Assembly (NCBI RefSeq): GCF_002502735.1
Contig: NZ_DAQC01000001.1
Span: 737,229-801,228 of the forward strand
Length of the DNA: 64,000 nucleotides
Source of the DNA: Methanoregula sp. UBA64
Lineage (GTDB): Archaea; Halobacteriota; Methanomicrobia; Methanomicrobiales; Methanospirillaceae
Direction: 5' to 3'
Position 1 is the first letter of the stretch; every line of letters begins with the position of its first letter. A model generated the notes under the pieces. It searched no databases. It had not been told where the DNA came from and saw only the letters and a list, made by a program, of their open reading frames with translations. Of the stretch, positions 42,245 to 50,659 are shown piece after piece. The translations under genes were made by a program, and so were the position numbers.

Positions 42245-42269
42245 GACGGGTGGCACTGCCACACCCGTC
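42245..42269. repeat. Hairpin GACGGGTG...CACCCGTC
   Basis: Perfect eight-base arms around a nine-base loop, related to the hairpin at 19628-19681. It is about 110 bases after the diadenylate cyclase stop and may be a terminator or a mobile palindromic unit. Confidence 0.55.
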
Positions 42270-42346
42270 TCGCTAGGGGGAACAACCGGAAAAGCGCTTT
42301 TCTGAAACGCGGTTTGATTGAAATATGGGATCAAGGTAAGTGCGTA

Positions 42347-42401
42347 GCGCAAAACCCGACGAGGTGTTTTGCGCGTAGGGCATCGTTATGCATCAATGCC
42401 C
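42347..42401. repeat. Two adjacent hairpins
   Basis: GCGCAAAAC (42347-42355) pairs with GTTTTGCGC (42366-42374), then GGGCAT (42378-42383) with ATGCCC (42396-42401). They have no flanking T-run. A small RNA or palindromic repeat is possible. Confidence 0.5.
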
Positions 42402-42470
42402 GAATAATATCACAATTTGATCAGTATTCCATAAATCTCAGAAAAACCGCTCGCCCCCACCCATCATCAT

Positions 42471-42798
42471 GATCGGCCACCCCGACCTCAAAAAATAATG
42501 GTAACCCCCCTCCCCTGCCTCTCACTCATCAAAAAAATTGATCGGACCGATCATTTTCAAAATTGGTCGGGGTGGCCACTGTTTTTCCAGTTCCACGACC
42601 TGCGTTTCCTCTGGAGTTACCGGCGAGAGGGGGTGGTCGCCCCGACCGTACTCGATCAGAGGTCAGGGTGACCGATCTCAAGCATTGGTCGGGGCGACCA
42701 TTGATCCACGCGAATTTACGATCGCCCCCTCCCCCCTACCATGCACGCCACAAAAAAACCGGGCGCACCGATCCTTTTTAGAAATGGTCGGGCCGACC
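42471..42798. repeat. Cluster of GGTCG...CGACC dyads
   Basis: Related 13-17-base motifs occur at 42471 (inverted: GGCCACCCCGACC), 42565 (GGTCGGGGTGGCCA), 42635 (GGTCGCCCCGACC), 42661 (GGTCAGGGTGACC), 42687 (GGTCGGGGCGACC) and 42786 (GGTCGGGCCGACC). Most are self-complementary; the first two form a larger inverted pair. Confidence 0.65.
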
Positions 42799-42894
42799 CT
42801 CATTTCCTGCATGAACAAAATGTTTCCCGGGAACCTGCCTGTGCACCAAAAATGGTGGAAAAAAGAATTTGCAGATCTTATACTGGATGGCTGA

Positions 42895-43389
42895 TCAGTT
42901 ATACGACCGGAACGGCACGTACTGGTCGATGATCTTGACCCGGTCGCCCTGGGGCGTGATTGCCCAGACCACAGCCCGGTCATTGTTCTGGGTGGTGCCC
43001 TGCAGGGAGACGGTCTTTCCCACATAGAGGGGCTGTTTCATGGTCCCGGTCTCGACAACACCGTCAGAGCGGATCACTTCGAGGTCGAGCTCGGGGATAA
43101 GGTTCATGCCCATGCCGCCGCGGAAGGTCATAATGACCTGCGGGTTGATCGCCTGCCCGTTGCTCTGGACCTGCACATCGACCGCCCAGACATCGGGGAG
43201 AGCTTCGGTCGGGCTTGGGGTGGGCGAGAGCGTGGGCAACGTACTTACCGGTGCCGTTGTGGGGACGGGCGTGGGGGTTGCGGTCGGGCCAAACGGGAGG
43301 GCGGGCGTGGTCGTGCCCGTGCAGCCCGCTGCGGCAAGCAGGAGGACGACACACAGGGCGAGAATGACGGGGGTATGCCGGATATTCAT
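42895..43389 (-). CDS. Secreted lipoprotein with Pro/Thr linker
   Basis: A 164-residue protein with a signal peptide and lipobox LLLAAAGC (Cys at about residue 23), a Pro/Thr/Ser-rich stalk (residues about 27-65) and a beta-rich extracellular domain (about 70-164) with VQVQSNGQAINPQVIMTF. It is probably anchored in the outer leaflet. The family is not recognised. It is downstream of the acyl-CoA synthetase gene on the same strand (66 bases away). Confidence 0.75.
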   Translation of the reverse strand: MNIRHTPVILALCVVLLLAAAGCTGTTTPALPFGPTATPTPVPTTAPVSTLPTLSPTPSPTEALPDVWAVDVQVQSNGQAINPQVIMTFRGGMGMNLIPELDLEVIRSDGVVETGTMKQPLYVGKTVSLQGTTQNNDRAVVWAITPQGDRVKIIDQYVPFRSYN

Positions 43390-43455
43390 GAACTAGGATT
43401 TTACCCGGTCCTATAAAGGATACATGGATGGCCCGGGTTCAATGGTTCCGCCCGG

Positions 43456-45558
43456 TCAGGGCCTCTTTTTCTCCAGCGGTTCCCCCCTGGCACACCCGCA
43501 GGACCCGCCATTGTTCCGGCAGGTGTATCGGCAGATGTTTCCCACGGTCCGGAATGCATCTTCGAGATCCGGGAAATTGGGGATCTTTGCCTCTTTTAAG
43601 ATATGCTGCGGCGTCTTCATGGAGTCGCCGCCAATCATGCAGCCCACGATCATCTTTTTGGTGTGCGTGGAGAACCGGACGATCTCGTTAGCCACCCGCA
43701 GGGGATCCGACAGGGCGGTCGGGGCGGTAATCACAAAGGCAATGTCCCAGAGATCCTGGTGCCGGATCATCACGTCAAAGGTTTTTGCATACCGGTCGGG
43801 ATGCGAATCGCCTACCATGTCGATCGGGTTAGCCCTGCTCCAGTTAGACGGGAGGATGGCATCGAGTTCCTGCACGATCTCGTTTGGGAACTCCACGAGC
43901 GTTATCCCGAACCGCTCCGCATAATCCGAAGAAAGGACGGCAAAACCCCCGGCATTCGAGATCACGACCGCCCGTATCCCTTCGGGATATCCCTCGGAAG
44001 CGAGCAGTTCTGCGGCCTGGAATGCTTCCCGGATCGAGCGGGCCGGGATGATCCCTGCCTGCCGGAATGCGGCCTGGTACACGGCAAAACTCCCGGCAAG
44101 GGAACCGGTATGCGATGAGGCTGCCTTCTGCCCGATGGCAGATGACCCGGATTTTATTGCGATCACGGGTTTTTGGTCCGTGATCTCACGTACGATCTCA
44201 AGGAAGCGCCGGCCGTTCCTGATCTCCTCAACATAGAGAATGATGGCGTTTGTTGCCGGGTCTGCCGCAACACTCTGGATGAAGTCCTCGAAGGCAAGGT
44301 CGAGCTGGTTTCCCACCGAGATAACCGAAGAGAACCCGATCTCTTCTGGCAGGCTCCAGTCGACAATGGTCGTGATGATCGCCCCGCTCTGGGAGATGAA
44401 TGCAATGGAGCCGGGCCGGGGGGAGAGGGTATCGAAGGTGGTGTTGATCCCCTGCGCCGGGACCATGAACCCGAGGCAGTTGGGACCCATGATACGGATG
44501 TGGTATCTTTTTGCAGTGGCAAGGATCTGATCTTCGAGGGCCCGGCCTGCGGCGCCGGTCTCTTTAAAGCCGGACGAGACGATGACGACAAGGGGGACTC
44601 CTTTTTTTCCTGCTTCTTCGACAATTGCCGGGACGCCGGGGGCCGGGATGGCGATCACGGCAGCATCCACCGGCCCGGGTATCGCAGACAGCGAGGGGTA
44701 GGCAGTCTTCCCGAGAATTGCCGGGCTCTTCGGGTTGACCGGGTAGAGATCGCCGGAGAACGAGAGCATGTTCCGGCAGATTGCGTACCCCACCTTGTCC
44801 GGGTCCTGCGATGCCCCGACTACGGCGACCGAACGGATCCCGGAGAGCAGTCCGGCCGGCACCGGGCTCCCGGCGCCGGTCTCCGGAAGAGGTGCCGCAG
44901 AGTCATCGGTGTAGATCCGTGCGTCCACTGCACAGCACCCCTTCCCGTACAGGATGACCGGGTTGATATCGAACTCGCTGATCCCGGGGTGCTCGAGAAA
45001 CATCCGCACAAGCGCCCCGGTGATCCGGACAAATTCATCCTCGTCCCGCGGCGCTGCGTGACGGTACCCCGCGATCAGCGGGTAGCCTTTCAGGCTGCGG
45101 ACCATGGCCCGTATCCCGTTCTCGTCCGCCGGGAGGATACGGATCGCCACATCGCGGAGCAGTTCCACGAGCGTCCCGCCCATCCCGATCGTAAGTACCT
45201 TCCCGAACGCCGGATCGGTCTTTCCCCCGACGATCAGTTCGAGACCCGGGACCTGTTCTGTTTCGAGGATCACGCCCCGGATCTCCGCACCGGGAAAGGC
45301 CGCATGGATGTTCTGCGTGATGGCAAGAAACGCCTGTTCTGCCGCTGCCGCTGTTGTGATACCGGTGATGACGCCCCCCGCATCGCTCTTGTGGACCACA
45401 TCCGGCGAGACTATCTTTGCCACGAGCGGAAAGCCGATCTCCCCTGCGGCCCGTCCCGCCTCTTCAGCGGTTCTGGCGACGGCAAAGCGGGGCACCGGTA
45501 TCCTGTATTGTTTCAGCAGTGCATAGCCGTCGGCTTCGGAAAGGAGGGTGCGGGTCAT
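43456..45558 (-). CDS. ADP-forming acyl-CoA synthetase (acetate-CoA ligase type), beta-alpha fusion
   Basis: A 700-residue enzyme that makes ATP from acyl-CoA and phosphate, or activates acids. The N-terminal ATP-grasp (beta) domain (about residues 1-220) has the conserved VVHKSDAGGV (His56) and ends with DINPVI; the alpha part (CoA-binding and ligase domains, about 235-680) has VAVVGASQDPDKVG and SSHTGSLAG with the phosphorylated His483. The order beta then alpha on one chain is found in many archaea. The last 25 residues add a Cys-rich tail (CRYTCRNNGGSCGC) not usual in the family. An AGGAG site lies before the ATG at 45558. Confidence 0.92.
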   Translation of the reverse strand: MTRTLLSEADGYALLKQYRIPVPRFAVARTAEEAGRAAGEIGFPLVAKIVSPDVVHKSDAGGVITGITTAAAAEQAFLAITQNIHAAFPGAEIRGVILETEQVPGLELIVGGKTDPAFGKVLTIGMGGTLVELLRDVAIRILPADENGIRAMVRSLKGYPLIAGYRHAAPRDEDEFVRITGALVRMFLEHPGISEFDINPVILYGKGCCAVDARIYTDDSAAPLPETGAGSPVPAGLLSGIRSVAVVGASQDPDKVGYAICRNMLSFSGDLYPVNPKSPAILGKTAYPSLSAIPGPVDAAVIAIPAPGVPAIVEEAGKKGVPLVVIVSSGFKETGAAGRALEDQILATAKRYHIRIMGPNCLGFMVPAQGINTTFDTLSPRPGSIAFISQSGAIITTIVDWSLPEEIGFSSVISVGNQLDLAFEDFIQSVAADPATNAIILYVEEIRNGRRFLEIVREITDQKPVIAIKSGSSAIGQKAASSHTGSLAGSFAVYQAAFRQAGIIPARSIREAFQAAELLASEGYPEGIRAVVISNAGGFAVLSSDYAERFGITLVEFPNEIVQELDAILPSNWSRANPIDMVGDSHPDRYAKTFDVMIRHQDLWDIAFVITAPTALSDPLRVANEIVRFSTHTKKMIVGCMIGGDSMKTPQHILKEAKIPNFPDLEDAFRTVGNICRYTCRNNGGSCGCARGEPLEKKRP

Positions 45559-45666
45559 AGTGAAAAAAACTCCTTACTGATTGTTCCGGCCACCAGGTTA
45601 ATGAGGGTTACCCTGGTACGGGAATGCATCGTTTTTCGGGAGATGGCTAAAAAGGGGAGGAGGAGA

Positions 45667-46779
45667 TTAATCCATGCCGTATGGCGTGTTCTTTTGCAGG
45701 CAGCGGGCCATATCAGCAAGGATCGGTTCGATCTGCTTTTCCCTGCGGTAGCGTTCCGCCATCAGTTCGGCAAGGCTGCCGTTTTTTATCCTGCGTTCGA
45801 TTATCGGCAGGTACTGCTTTTCCTCCGGCGTTGCCTTCTTCCAGGCATGATCGTAAAGGGCCACAAGTTCCGGGCGGAGACCGACCGTCCCTTTCTGTAT
45901 CGCCGTCTCCATGAGTCCGAGGAGTGCATCCCGGTCCGATTCCACGGGAAGCGTCGGGCAGCGCAGCAGGGCCTGTACGAATGCGGCCACTGCCATGTCG
46001 GACTTTATGCACTCCTGCTCGTCCATTGCCTTGATCTCGAGGCACTGCCGGGAGAACCGGATGATAAGACCGCCCGAGTTGAGCCACTCTTCGCAGAGGA
46101 TCTCCGCATCACGGGTGCGGAGTTCGGCAAAGATCGTCTCCTGGAACGCGTTGTATTCCGCAACCGAGCGGAGCCGCTCCGGGACGATCCCGTTACAGAT
46201 CGCCGGGATCTGCTCCTGGTTTTTCCGGTAATAGACGAGTCGGTTGTCCATTACCCCGGTCAGTTTTCCCTCGACCATGGGCGACGACGCCGTGATGGCG
46301 ACCAGGTACGGCAGGAAGGTGCGGATCCGGTTGTACTGCATGAGCAGGTCTTTTTCGTTTGCATACGAGAGGTTGACCTGGAGCGCCTGGATGTTGAGCC
46401 ACCCGTGCTGGTGGATGTTGAAGAGCCGGTCGTAGCACTCGTAGTATTCCCCTTCGTCGTGGTCCCAGACGGAGGTCCGGTCGAGCGTCACGGTCGGGTG
46501 CATGCCGAGGCCGAGCAGGTGGTACTGGTCCGGGAAGATCCGGTAGAAACGGTTGATCCCCTGCACGAGCTGGATTTCCAGTACCGCCGGGCCATCGGCA
46601 GGCACCTTCGGGAGCATCTCGATGACGGTCTTCTGGAGCTCTTTACCCAGACGGACATCGCCAAACGATATCTCGCTCTCGAAACTCCCGCAGATCGCCT
46701 TTATGATCTGGTCCGAGACAGGCAGCGCGGTAAAATGATCGTCGTTTACCGAGAACTCATGCTCTGTTCCGATTGTCAT
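45667..46779 (-). CDS. GCS2-family carboxylate-amine ligase
   Basis: A 370-residue protein of the glutamate-cysteine ligase 2 family, which shares the glutamine synthetase fold and joins a carboxylate to an amine using ATP. The N-terminal GTEHEFSVND (catalytic Glu region), LEIQLVQGINRFY and GLGMHPTVTLD fit the family, and FNIHQHGWLNIQALQVNLSY the central strand set. The substrates are unknown; classical glutathione synthesis is not expected in a methanogen. It overlaps the YkgJ-like gene by four bases and ends a four-gene operon, which makes an amide-linked metabolite the best guess. Confidence 0.82.
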   Translation of the reverse strand: MTIGTEHEFSVNDDHFTALPVSDQIIKAICGSFESEISFGDVRLGKELQKTVIEMLPKVPADGPAVLEIQLVQGINRFYRIFPDQYHLLGLGMHPTVTLDRTSVWDHDEGEYYECYDRLFNIHQHGWLNIQALQVNLSYANEKDLLMQYNRIRTFLPYLVAITASSPMVEGKLTGVMDNRLVYYRKNQEQIPAICNGIVPERLRSVAEYNAFQETIFAELRTRDAEILCEEWLNSGGLIIRFSRQCLEIKAMDEQECIKSDMAVAAFVQALLRCPTLPVESDRDALLGLMETAIQKGTVGLRPELVALYDHAWKKATPEEKQYLPIIERRIKNGSLAELMAERYRREKQIEPILADMARCLQKNTPYGMD

Positions 46780-47270
46780 AACGCCCGGTATTCCCGCGGA
46801 ATCTCGGCGACGAGGTCGGTCTCGGGCTCGTCGATCTTGTTGATCTCCGCAATCTCCTCATCGGTCAGGTTTGCGACAAGGAGGGTAATATTTTTCACGG
46901 CACAGTCGTACTGCTGGTCGTACGCAGCCGGCACGTCCTTTAAGAGCGTCACGATGGGGCAGATCGAGGGATGCTTGAGGAAGATCCGGATCATGTCCCC
47001 GTTCACGTCGAAGGTAAACGGCCCGGCCCGGCAGGTCTCGGGTTTTACCGCATGGATGGTGCACTTGCCGTTCTTCATGAGGTAGCAGGTGTTGTCGGCG
47101 TGCGTTTTAAGGCGCCGGTAGCCCTTTACCTCGAATGCGTCCGGGGATACCCCCTCTTTTATCAGCCGTTCCTGACAGTTCTTCGAAATCGGGGGATGCG
47201 CTTCATCGCAGCAGTGACCCCCGCAGTCCATACAGATAGCTTCGGCACGAAGCAGCCAGTTTTCCGTCAT
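46776..47270 (-). CDS. YkgJ-like cysteine-cluster protein
   Basis: A 164-residue protein with the conserved cysteine set of the YkgJ family (CMDCGGHCCDE near residue 13, then CYLMKNGKCTIHAVKPETCRAGP near 82-104), which likely chelates zinc or an iron-sulfur cluster. Many family members lie beside modification enzymes, though function is not established. Its stop overlaps the GCS2 start (ATGA) and it follows the ATP-grasp gene by 35 bases, making it part of the amidoligase operon. Confidence 0.82.
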   Translation of the reverse strand: MTENWLLRAEAICMDCGGHCCDEAHPPISKNCQERLIKEGVSPDAFEVKGYRRLKTHADNTCYLMKNGKCTIHAVKPETCRAGPFTFDVNGDMIRIFLKHPSICPIVTLLKDVPAAYDQQYDCAVKNITLLVANLTDEEIAEINKIDEPETDLVAEIPREYRAL

Positions 47271-47305
47271 ACAAAATCACGCCTGAAATGGTATTTTTCC
47301 TATCC

Positions 47306-48178
47306 TTAACTTGCAAAAAGGTGGTTTACGATCCGTTCGTACACGTTCGGGTAAAACGTGTCCTCGCCGCTTTCGAGCGAGGGGTTGTCGTTTACCTCGA
47401 TAACGCACGCATCGCCATTGCTGTTCTTGATATCCACGCCGTACAGGCCGTTTCCTATCGCATTTGCCGCATCGATCCCGAGCTGGATTACGTGGGGCGG
47501 GACTGCCTCCGCGGGAACGCTCTCGACACCGCAGTACACAATGTGGCCGTTTACCGAGGCCTGGATTTTGAAGGTGACCGAGGGGATCGTGTACTTGCAG
47601 GCGTACAACAGTTTCCCGTCGAGTACCCCGACCCTCCAGTCGTACGTGCTCTCCACGTACTGCTGGACAACGATCCAGTCCGACATCTTGATGAACCGCC
47701 GGGCAACCCGGAAGAAGCCGGCGATATCGGTGACTTTCTCCACCCGGAGCGAGAACGAGGTCGAAGGCTCCTTGACAATCAGCGGCGTCCCGAGCGTGTC
47801 GAAAAGCTGACTCACCCGTTCCACCGAGAGATCGTTTTTCGAGAGGAAGACGGTCTTTGGGAGCGAGACGTTCTTTCTTAGCAGGTGGGAGTACATGTTG
47901 ATCTTGTCGCCGCAGATCTGGATCGAGTCGGAATCGTCGATGACCGGGATCCCGTGGAAGTCTGCCATCCTCGCTGCAACATAGGTAATGTTCATCGGGT
48001 CGGTCCGGGCCCGGATGAAGAGCGCGTCCATTTTGGGGATCTTGTTGATATCGACCGGGAAGAGGAAGTCCACGTTGTGGCCCATCTCCTCGGCAACGTC
48101 GCGGCAGTGGATCAGGGCCCCGAGCTGCTCGGCATTCGAGAGGGTTTTCCGGTCCACGAAAATGCCAAGCCGGCTCAT
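47306..48178 (-). CDS. RimK-like ATP-grasp ligase
   Basis: A 290-residue ATP-grasp enzyme of the RimK type, which attaches amino acids to peptide or small-molecule carboxylates. The preATP-grasp start (MSRLGIFVDRKTL), the ATP-binding LIVKEPSTSFSLRVEK and DWIVVQQYVESTYDWRV, and the metal-binding end NGDACVIEVNDNPSLESGE are present. The frame remains open far upstream, but the ATG at 48178 overlaps the stop of the neighbouring gene (ATGA) and begins where the fold does. Related enzymes usually carry the RLAN-type N-terminal domain fused; here it is a separate upstream gene. Confidence 0.88.
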   Translation of the reverse strand: MSRLGIFVDRKTLSNAEQLGALIHCRDVAEEMGHNVDFLFPVDINKIPKMDALFIRARTDPMNITYVAARMADFHGIPVIDDSDSIQICGDKINMYSHLLRKNVSLPKTVFLSKNDLSVERVSQLFDTLGTPLIVKEPSTSFSLRVEKVTDIAGFFRVARRFIKMSDWIVVQQYVESTYDWRVGVLDGKLLYACKYTIPSVTFKIQASVNGHIVYCGVESVPAEAVPPHVIQLGIDAANAIGNGLYGVDIKNSNGDACVIEVNDNPSLESGEDTFYPNVYERIVNHLFAS

Positions 48179-49002
48179 AAGAACTCCTGCTCGTCGCGGT
48201 ACGCGGCAAGGAGCGAGCGTTCCTGTGCGGAGAGGTGGGTGTACCGGGTGGGGGCAAGGCTCGAAAGCGCGAAATTTTTCCCGGTCTTTACAAAGACCAT
48301 GCTCACGAGCGGGATATGGAAGAGATCGTAGATCATCGCAGCATACCCGCCAATGGCAGCACAGCTCCCGGTGGTCCGGCCAAAGACCGCGGTGCAGGTG
48401 TGGAGGATCGCATCGTCGCCGAGCTTCTGGTAGCAGAACGGGTACTTGCCCTTGTTGGTGATATGCTTGACCACGTCCTTTGCCTGCTCGTTGTCCTGCA
48501 CCACAAAGAAGTCCGATGCAGTGGCAAAGTAGTTGAGGCCGTAGAGGATCGCCGGCAGCGGCACGTAGGCCTGCGATATGCCCCATTCCATGACGGGGAT
48601 TCCCGCACGTTTTGCCCGCTCAAGGCAGATGGGCACGACAAAGGCGTCAAGTACCGCCCGGCTGGAAGGCCGGATGTCCTCTCCCTCGAGTTCGTGCCGG
48701 AGGATGGTGTAATAGGCCTCTGTCTTGTAGGAGTAATCCTCGGCGATCACGTGGCTGGCGTGGTCACGGTGGACAATCGCGAGGGAGTCGCGGAGCATCG
48801 GCGGTTCGTGCTTCTGCGTAAGGCGGGCATGGGCGTTTTTGCCGGCAGGTTTCAGGTGCGGCTCTTCAAGGAACGCCGCCCTTGCCGCTGCCCGCCGGTT
48901 CATGCCTGGCCGGGTAATGACATTGGCGGGGCCGCCTGCCATGGCTGATTCTGTCTGCAGTCCTTCGTCGGACTGCGGAGTATTGCCCCATCTATCGTTC
49001 AT
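48175..49002 (-). CDS. Protein with RimK-like ATP-grasp N-terminal (RLAN-like) domain
   Basis: The conserved part (from about MLRDSLAIVHRDHASHV to the end, some 205 residues) resembles the N-terminal module usually fused to RimK-like ATP-grasp enzymes: VIAEDYSYKTEAYYTIL and EGEDIRPSSRAVLDAFVV, then IPVMEWGISQAYVPLPAIL. It stands as its own gene, ending by ATGA overlap with the ATP-grasp gene. The start is uncertain: the ATG at 49002 overlaps the stop of a small upstream frame but adds 68 residues without obvious conservation; ATGs at 48903 or 48798 are possible. It may supply substrate binding to the separate ATP-grasp subunit. Confidence 0.72.
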   Translation of the reverse strand: MNDRWGNTPQSDEGLQTESAMAGGPANVITRPGMNRRAAARAAFLEEPHLKPAGKNAHARLTQKHEPPMLRDSLAIVHRDHASHVIAEDYSYKTEAYYTILRHELEGEDIRPSSRAVLDAFVVPICLERAKRAGIPVMEWGISQAYVPLPAILYGLNYFATASDFFVVQDNEQAKDVVKHITNKGKYPFCYQKLGDDAILHTCTAVFGRTTGSCAAIGGYAAMIYDLFHIPLVSMVFVKTGKNFALSSLAPTRYTHLSAQERSLLAAYRDEQEFL

Positions 49003-49238
49003 CCGCAGATCAGCCCGTTGTCCGCACACGCTGTGGTTGCTCTGTGGCCGGGGGTATCGCGTACAGGGCAGAAGCTGCTGCCGTTGACCCTGACAGGAGA
49101 AGTACACCGGGCTGAACCCTGATCGAATACCGCACGCTGCATGCCATACGGCATGCTGCATGTCATTACAAAAGAGAGGGAAAACGCGAACCGTTTGGCC
49201 TCTTCATCATCGTCGTCGCTGATGACACTGACGGTCAT
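48999..49238 (-). CDS. Possible small Cys-containing peptide gene coupled to the amidoligase operon
   Basis: A 79-residue frame (MTVSVISDDDDEEAKRF...) with an acidic N-terminus and five cysteines. Its TGA overlaps an ATG of the next gene (ATGA at 48999-49002), and a TATA-like TTTTAAAG lies at about 49300 upstream. Codon use is less biased than in neighbours, and no family is recognised. It could be a peptide substrate of the ligases, or noncoding leader DNA. The match to a precursor is only positional. Confidence 0.3.
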   Translation of the reverse strand: MTVSVISDDDDEEAKRFAFSLSFVMTCSMPYGMQRAVFDQGSARCTSPVRVNGSSFCPVRDTPGHRATTACADNGLICG

Positions 49239-49570
49239 ATCCAACACTAATCCGGCACAAGAAGCCGGATCATTCTATCTAGTGTCCTCTATACGTGCCG
49301 GGCTTTAAAAGAATTATGCACCGTACATGCCCCGGAAATGCATACTGTTCATAATTTCTGCCCCGTTTTTTATAGGTTGGGGAGGCCGGACGCGCGAGGC
49401 AGCAGTGGGAGGACCGGTCATTGATTTTTGTGTAACCACTGGCCAGCTCCATCATGATCAGGAACTGAACCGTGAAGGATCGATCTTCCGCTTGCCGGAA
49501 GCTCGACGCAAAACACGTCTTTGGGGGGAATTGTGGGGAGAGGCGAAACGCGCATGCACAAAACATGATT

Positions 49571-49600
49571 CCTGCGATACATTCCGGTAAGTATCGCAGG
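49571..49600. terminator. Perfect hairpin CCTGCGATAC...GTATCGCAGG
   Basis: Ten-base arms pair perfectly around a ten-base loop. It lies between the divergent amidoligase operon and the surface-protein locus, so it may be a terminator for an unseen transcript or a binding site. Confidence 0.45.
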
Positions 49601-49819
49601 CTAAATTTCCGACCGAGGTCTATTCCCACTAAATTATATTTATAATTATAGTTATAAAAATATACACTATGACGTTTTTTTATTAAATACGGCGATTTCT
49701 GCTATTTGCATCAAATATAGCCCGCAATTTCGCATTTATGAAAAAAACGTGGGATGGGTAACCGTTCACGGTTTTCAGCGTGGCATTTTGCCGCATTTTT
49801 GGGGAACACATTTCATAAG

Positions 49820-49837
49820 TTTAATATATATATTAAA
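49820..49837 (+). promoter_or_regulatory. Palindromic TATA region of the WxL-like surface gene
   Basis: TTTAATATATATATTAAA is a perfect 18-base palindrome about 45-60 bases before the ATG at 49882. It serves as a TATA region; the symmetry may also allow firing in the other direction. Confidence 0.5.
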
Positions 49838-49881
49838 ATTTATTTTAAGTTTGATCTATTTGATCACGGAGAAGGCAAAAC

Positions 49882-50421
49882 ATGAAAACCAAAATCTGGA
49901 TTATGGTTGGGGTATTGATCATTGCATTCGCCACGATGGCGGTGCCGGTGATGGCAGGGGATACAGGAACCATTGGTACATCAGGTGACCAAAGTCAGCA
50001 TTATGATATTACAATCGATAATGGTACTTTGAGTTTCGGAACCTTCGCCATAGCCTCGAACACCATTTCCCCAACCCATCCCGATGCAACGGGAAAGTGG
50101 GCTGTCATCAAAGGGTTCTACACCAATGATGATACATGGTATTTAAAAGTAGCAGGAAATAATGCAAAAATGACTCACAGCAGTCACACACTCAATGCAG
50201 CTATGACGATTAAAAACGCAACGGATCAATCAGGAAGTGGAATCACCGGGTTAGGAAGTGCCCAGACATTAACTACTGGTGCCACAACCTTAGTTCATGG
50301 TACCGGGAGTCTTCCCGCAACAGACATTCCATTGTATATTGAACAGACCGTCTCAGCGACAGATCCTGCAGACACCGGTTACGCAATGACCATCACCGTT
50401 AGCTATTCAACCTCGGCTTGA
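49882..50421 (+). CDS. Secreted surface protein with a WxL-like domain
   Basis: A 179-residue secreted protein. A signal peptide (about residues 1-25, ending VPVMAGD) is followed by a beta-rich domain with LSFGTFAIASNTIS, a WxL-type motif in DDTWYLKVAG and the end YAMTITVSYSTSA, the same layout as WxL domains of Gram-positive bacteria, which bind cell walls noncovalently. The match is by eye and should be checked. Its codons are AT-rich compared with the genome average. A GGAG site precedes the ATG, and a palindromic TATA region lies upstream. Confidence 0.65.
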   Translation: MKTKIWIMVGVLIIAFATMAVPVMAGDTGTIGTSGDQSQHYDITIDNGTLSFGTFAIASNTISPTHPDATGKWAVIKGFYTNDDTWYLKVAGNNAKMTHSSHTLNAAMTIKNATDQSGSGITGLGSAQTLTTGATTLVHGTGSLPATDIPLYIEQTVSATDPADTGYAMTITVSYSTSA

Positions 50422-50659
50422 TCGCCATCATTGGGGATAAAACATTCTTTTTTGACGGTTACGGGTTACGGGCTACAACATCCAACAACAAACATGTTTC
50501 GGAGCATGACAACAGACAGGTATCCAGAACCAAAACCTGAATAAGGCAATTTCGGAAAGAACGGCCGCCGTATTTTTCCTGCTACTCCGCAATCGGACAT
50601 AATAAGATATAACAAATGATATATTCGGTTTAGTATATTGTTTTGTGAGGAGATTTGAG

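Larger units (their letters stand above)
42134..42894. other. Noncoding island with hairpins and GGTCG dyad cluster
   Basis: No credible gene in 760 bases. The first part has three hairpins (42245-42269, 42347-42374, 42378-42401); the second part (42471-42798) holds repeated GGTCGGGG-type dyads and homopolymer runs. Open frames there have no protein-like features. Confidence 0.6.
49239..49881. other. Noncoding region upstream of surface-protein locus
   Basis: No supported gene. It contains a perfect ten-base hairpin (49571-49600), then AT-rich DNA (49620-49860) with TATA-like sequences leading to the 49882 gene. Confidence 0.5.

Noticed and set aside
44173..47085. 970-residue open frame on the plus strand
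   Set aside because: It is antisense to the acyl-CoA synthetase and GCS2 genes, has no recognisable domain and an Arg/Asp/Gly-rich composition typical of a shadow frame in GC-rich DNA.
49279..49629. 116-residue open frame on the minus strand
   Set aside because: No domain, no ribosome binding site, and it spans a perfect hairpin; treated as noncoding.
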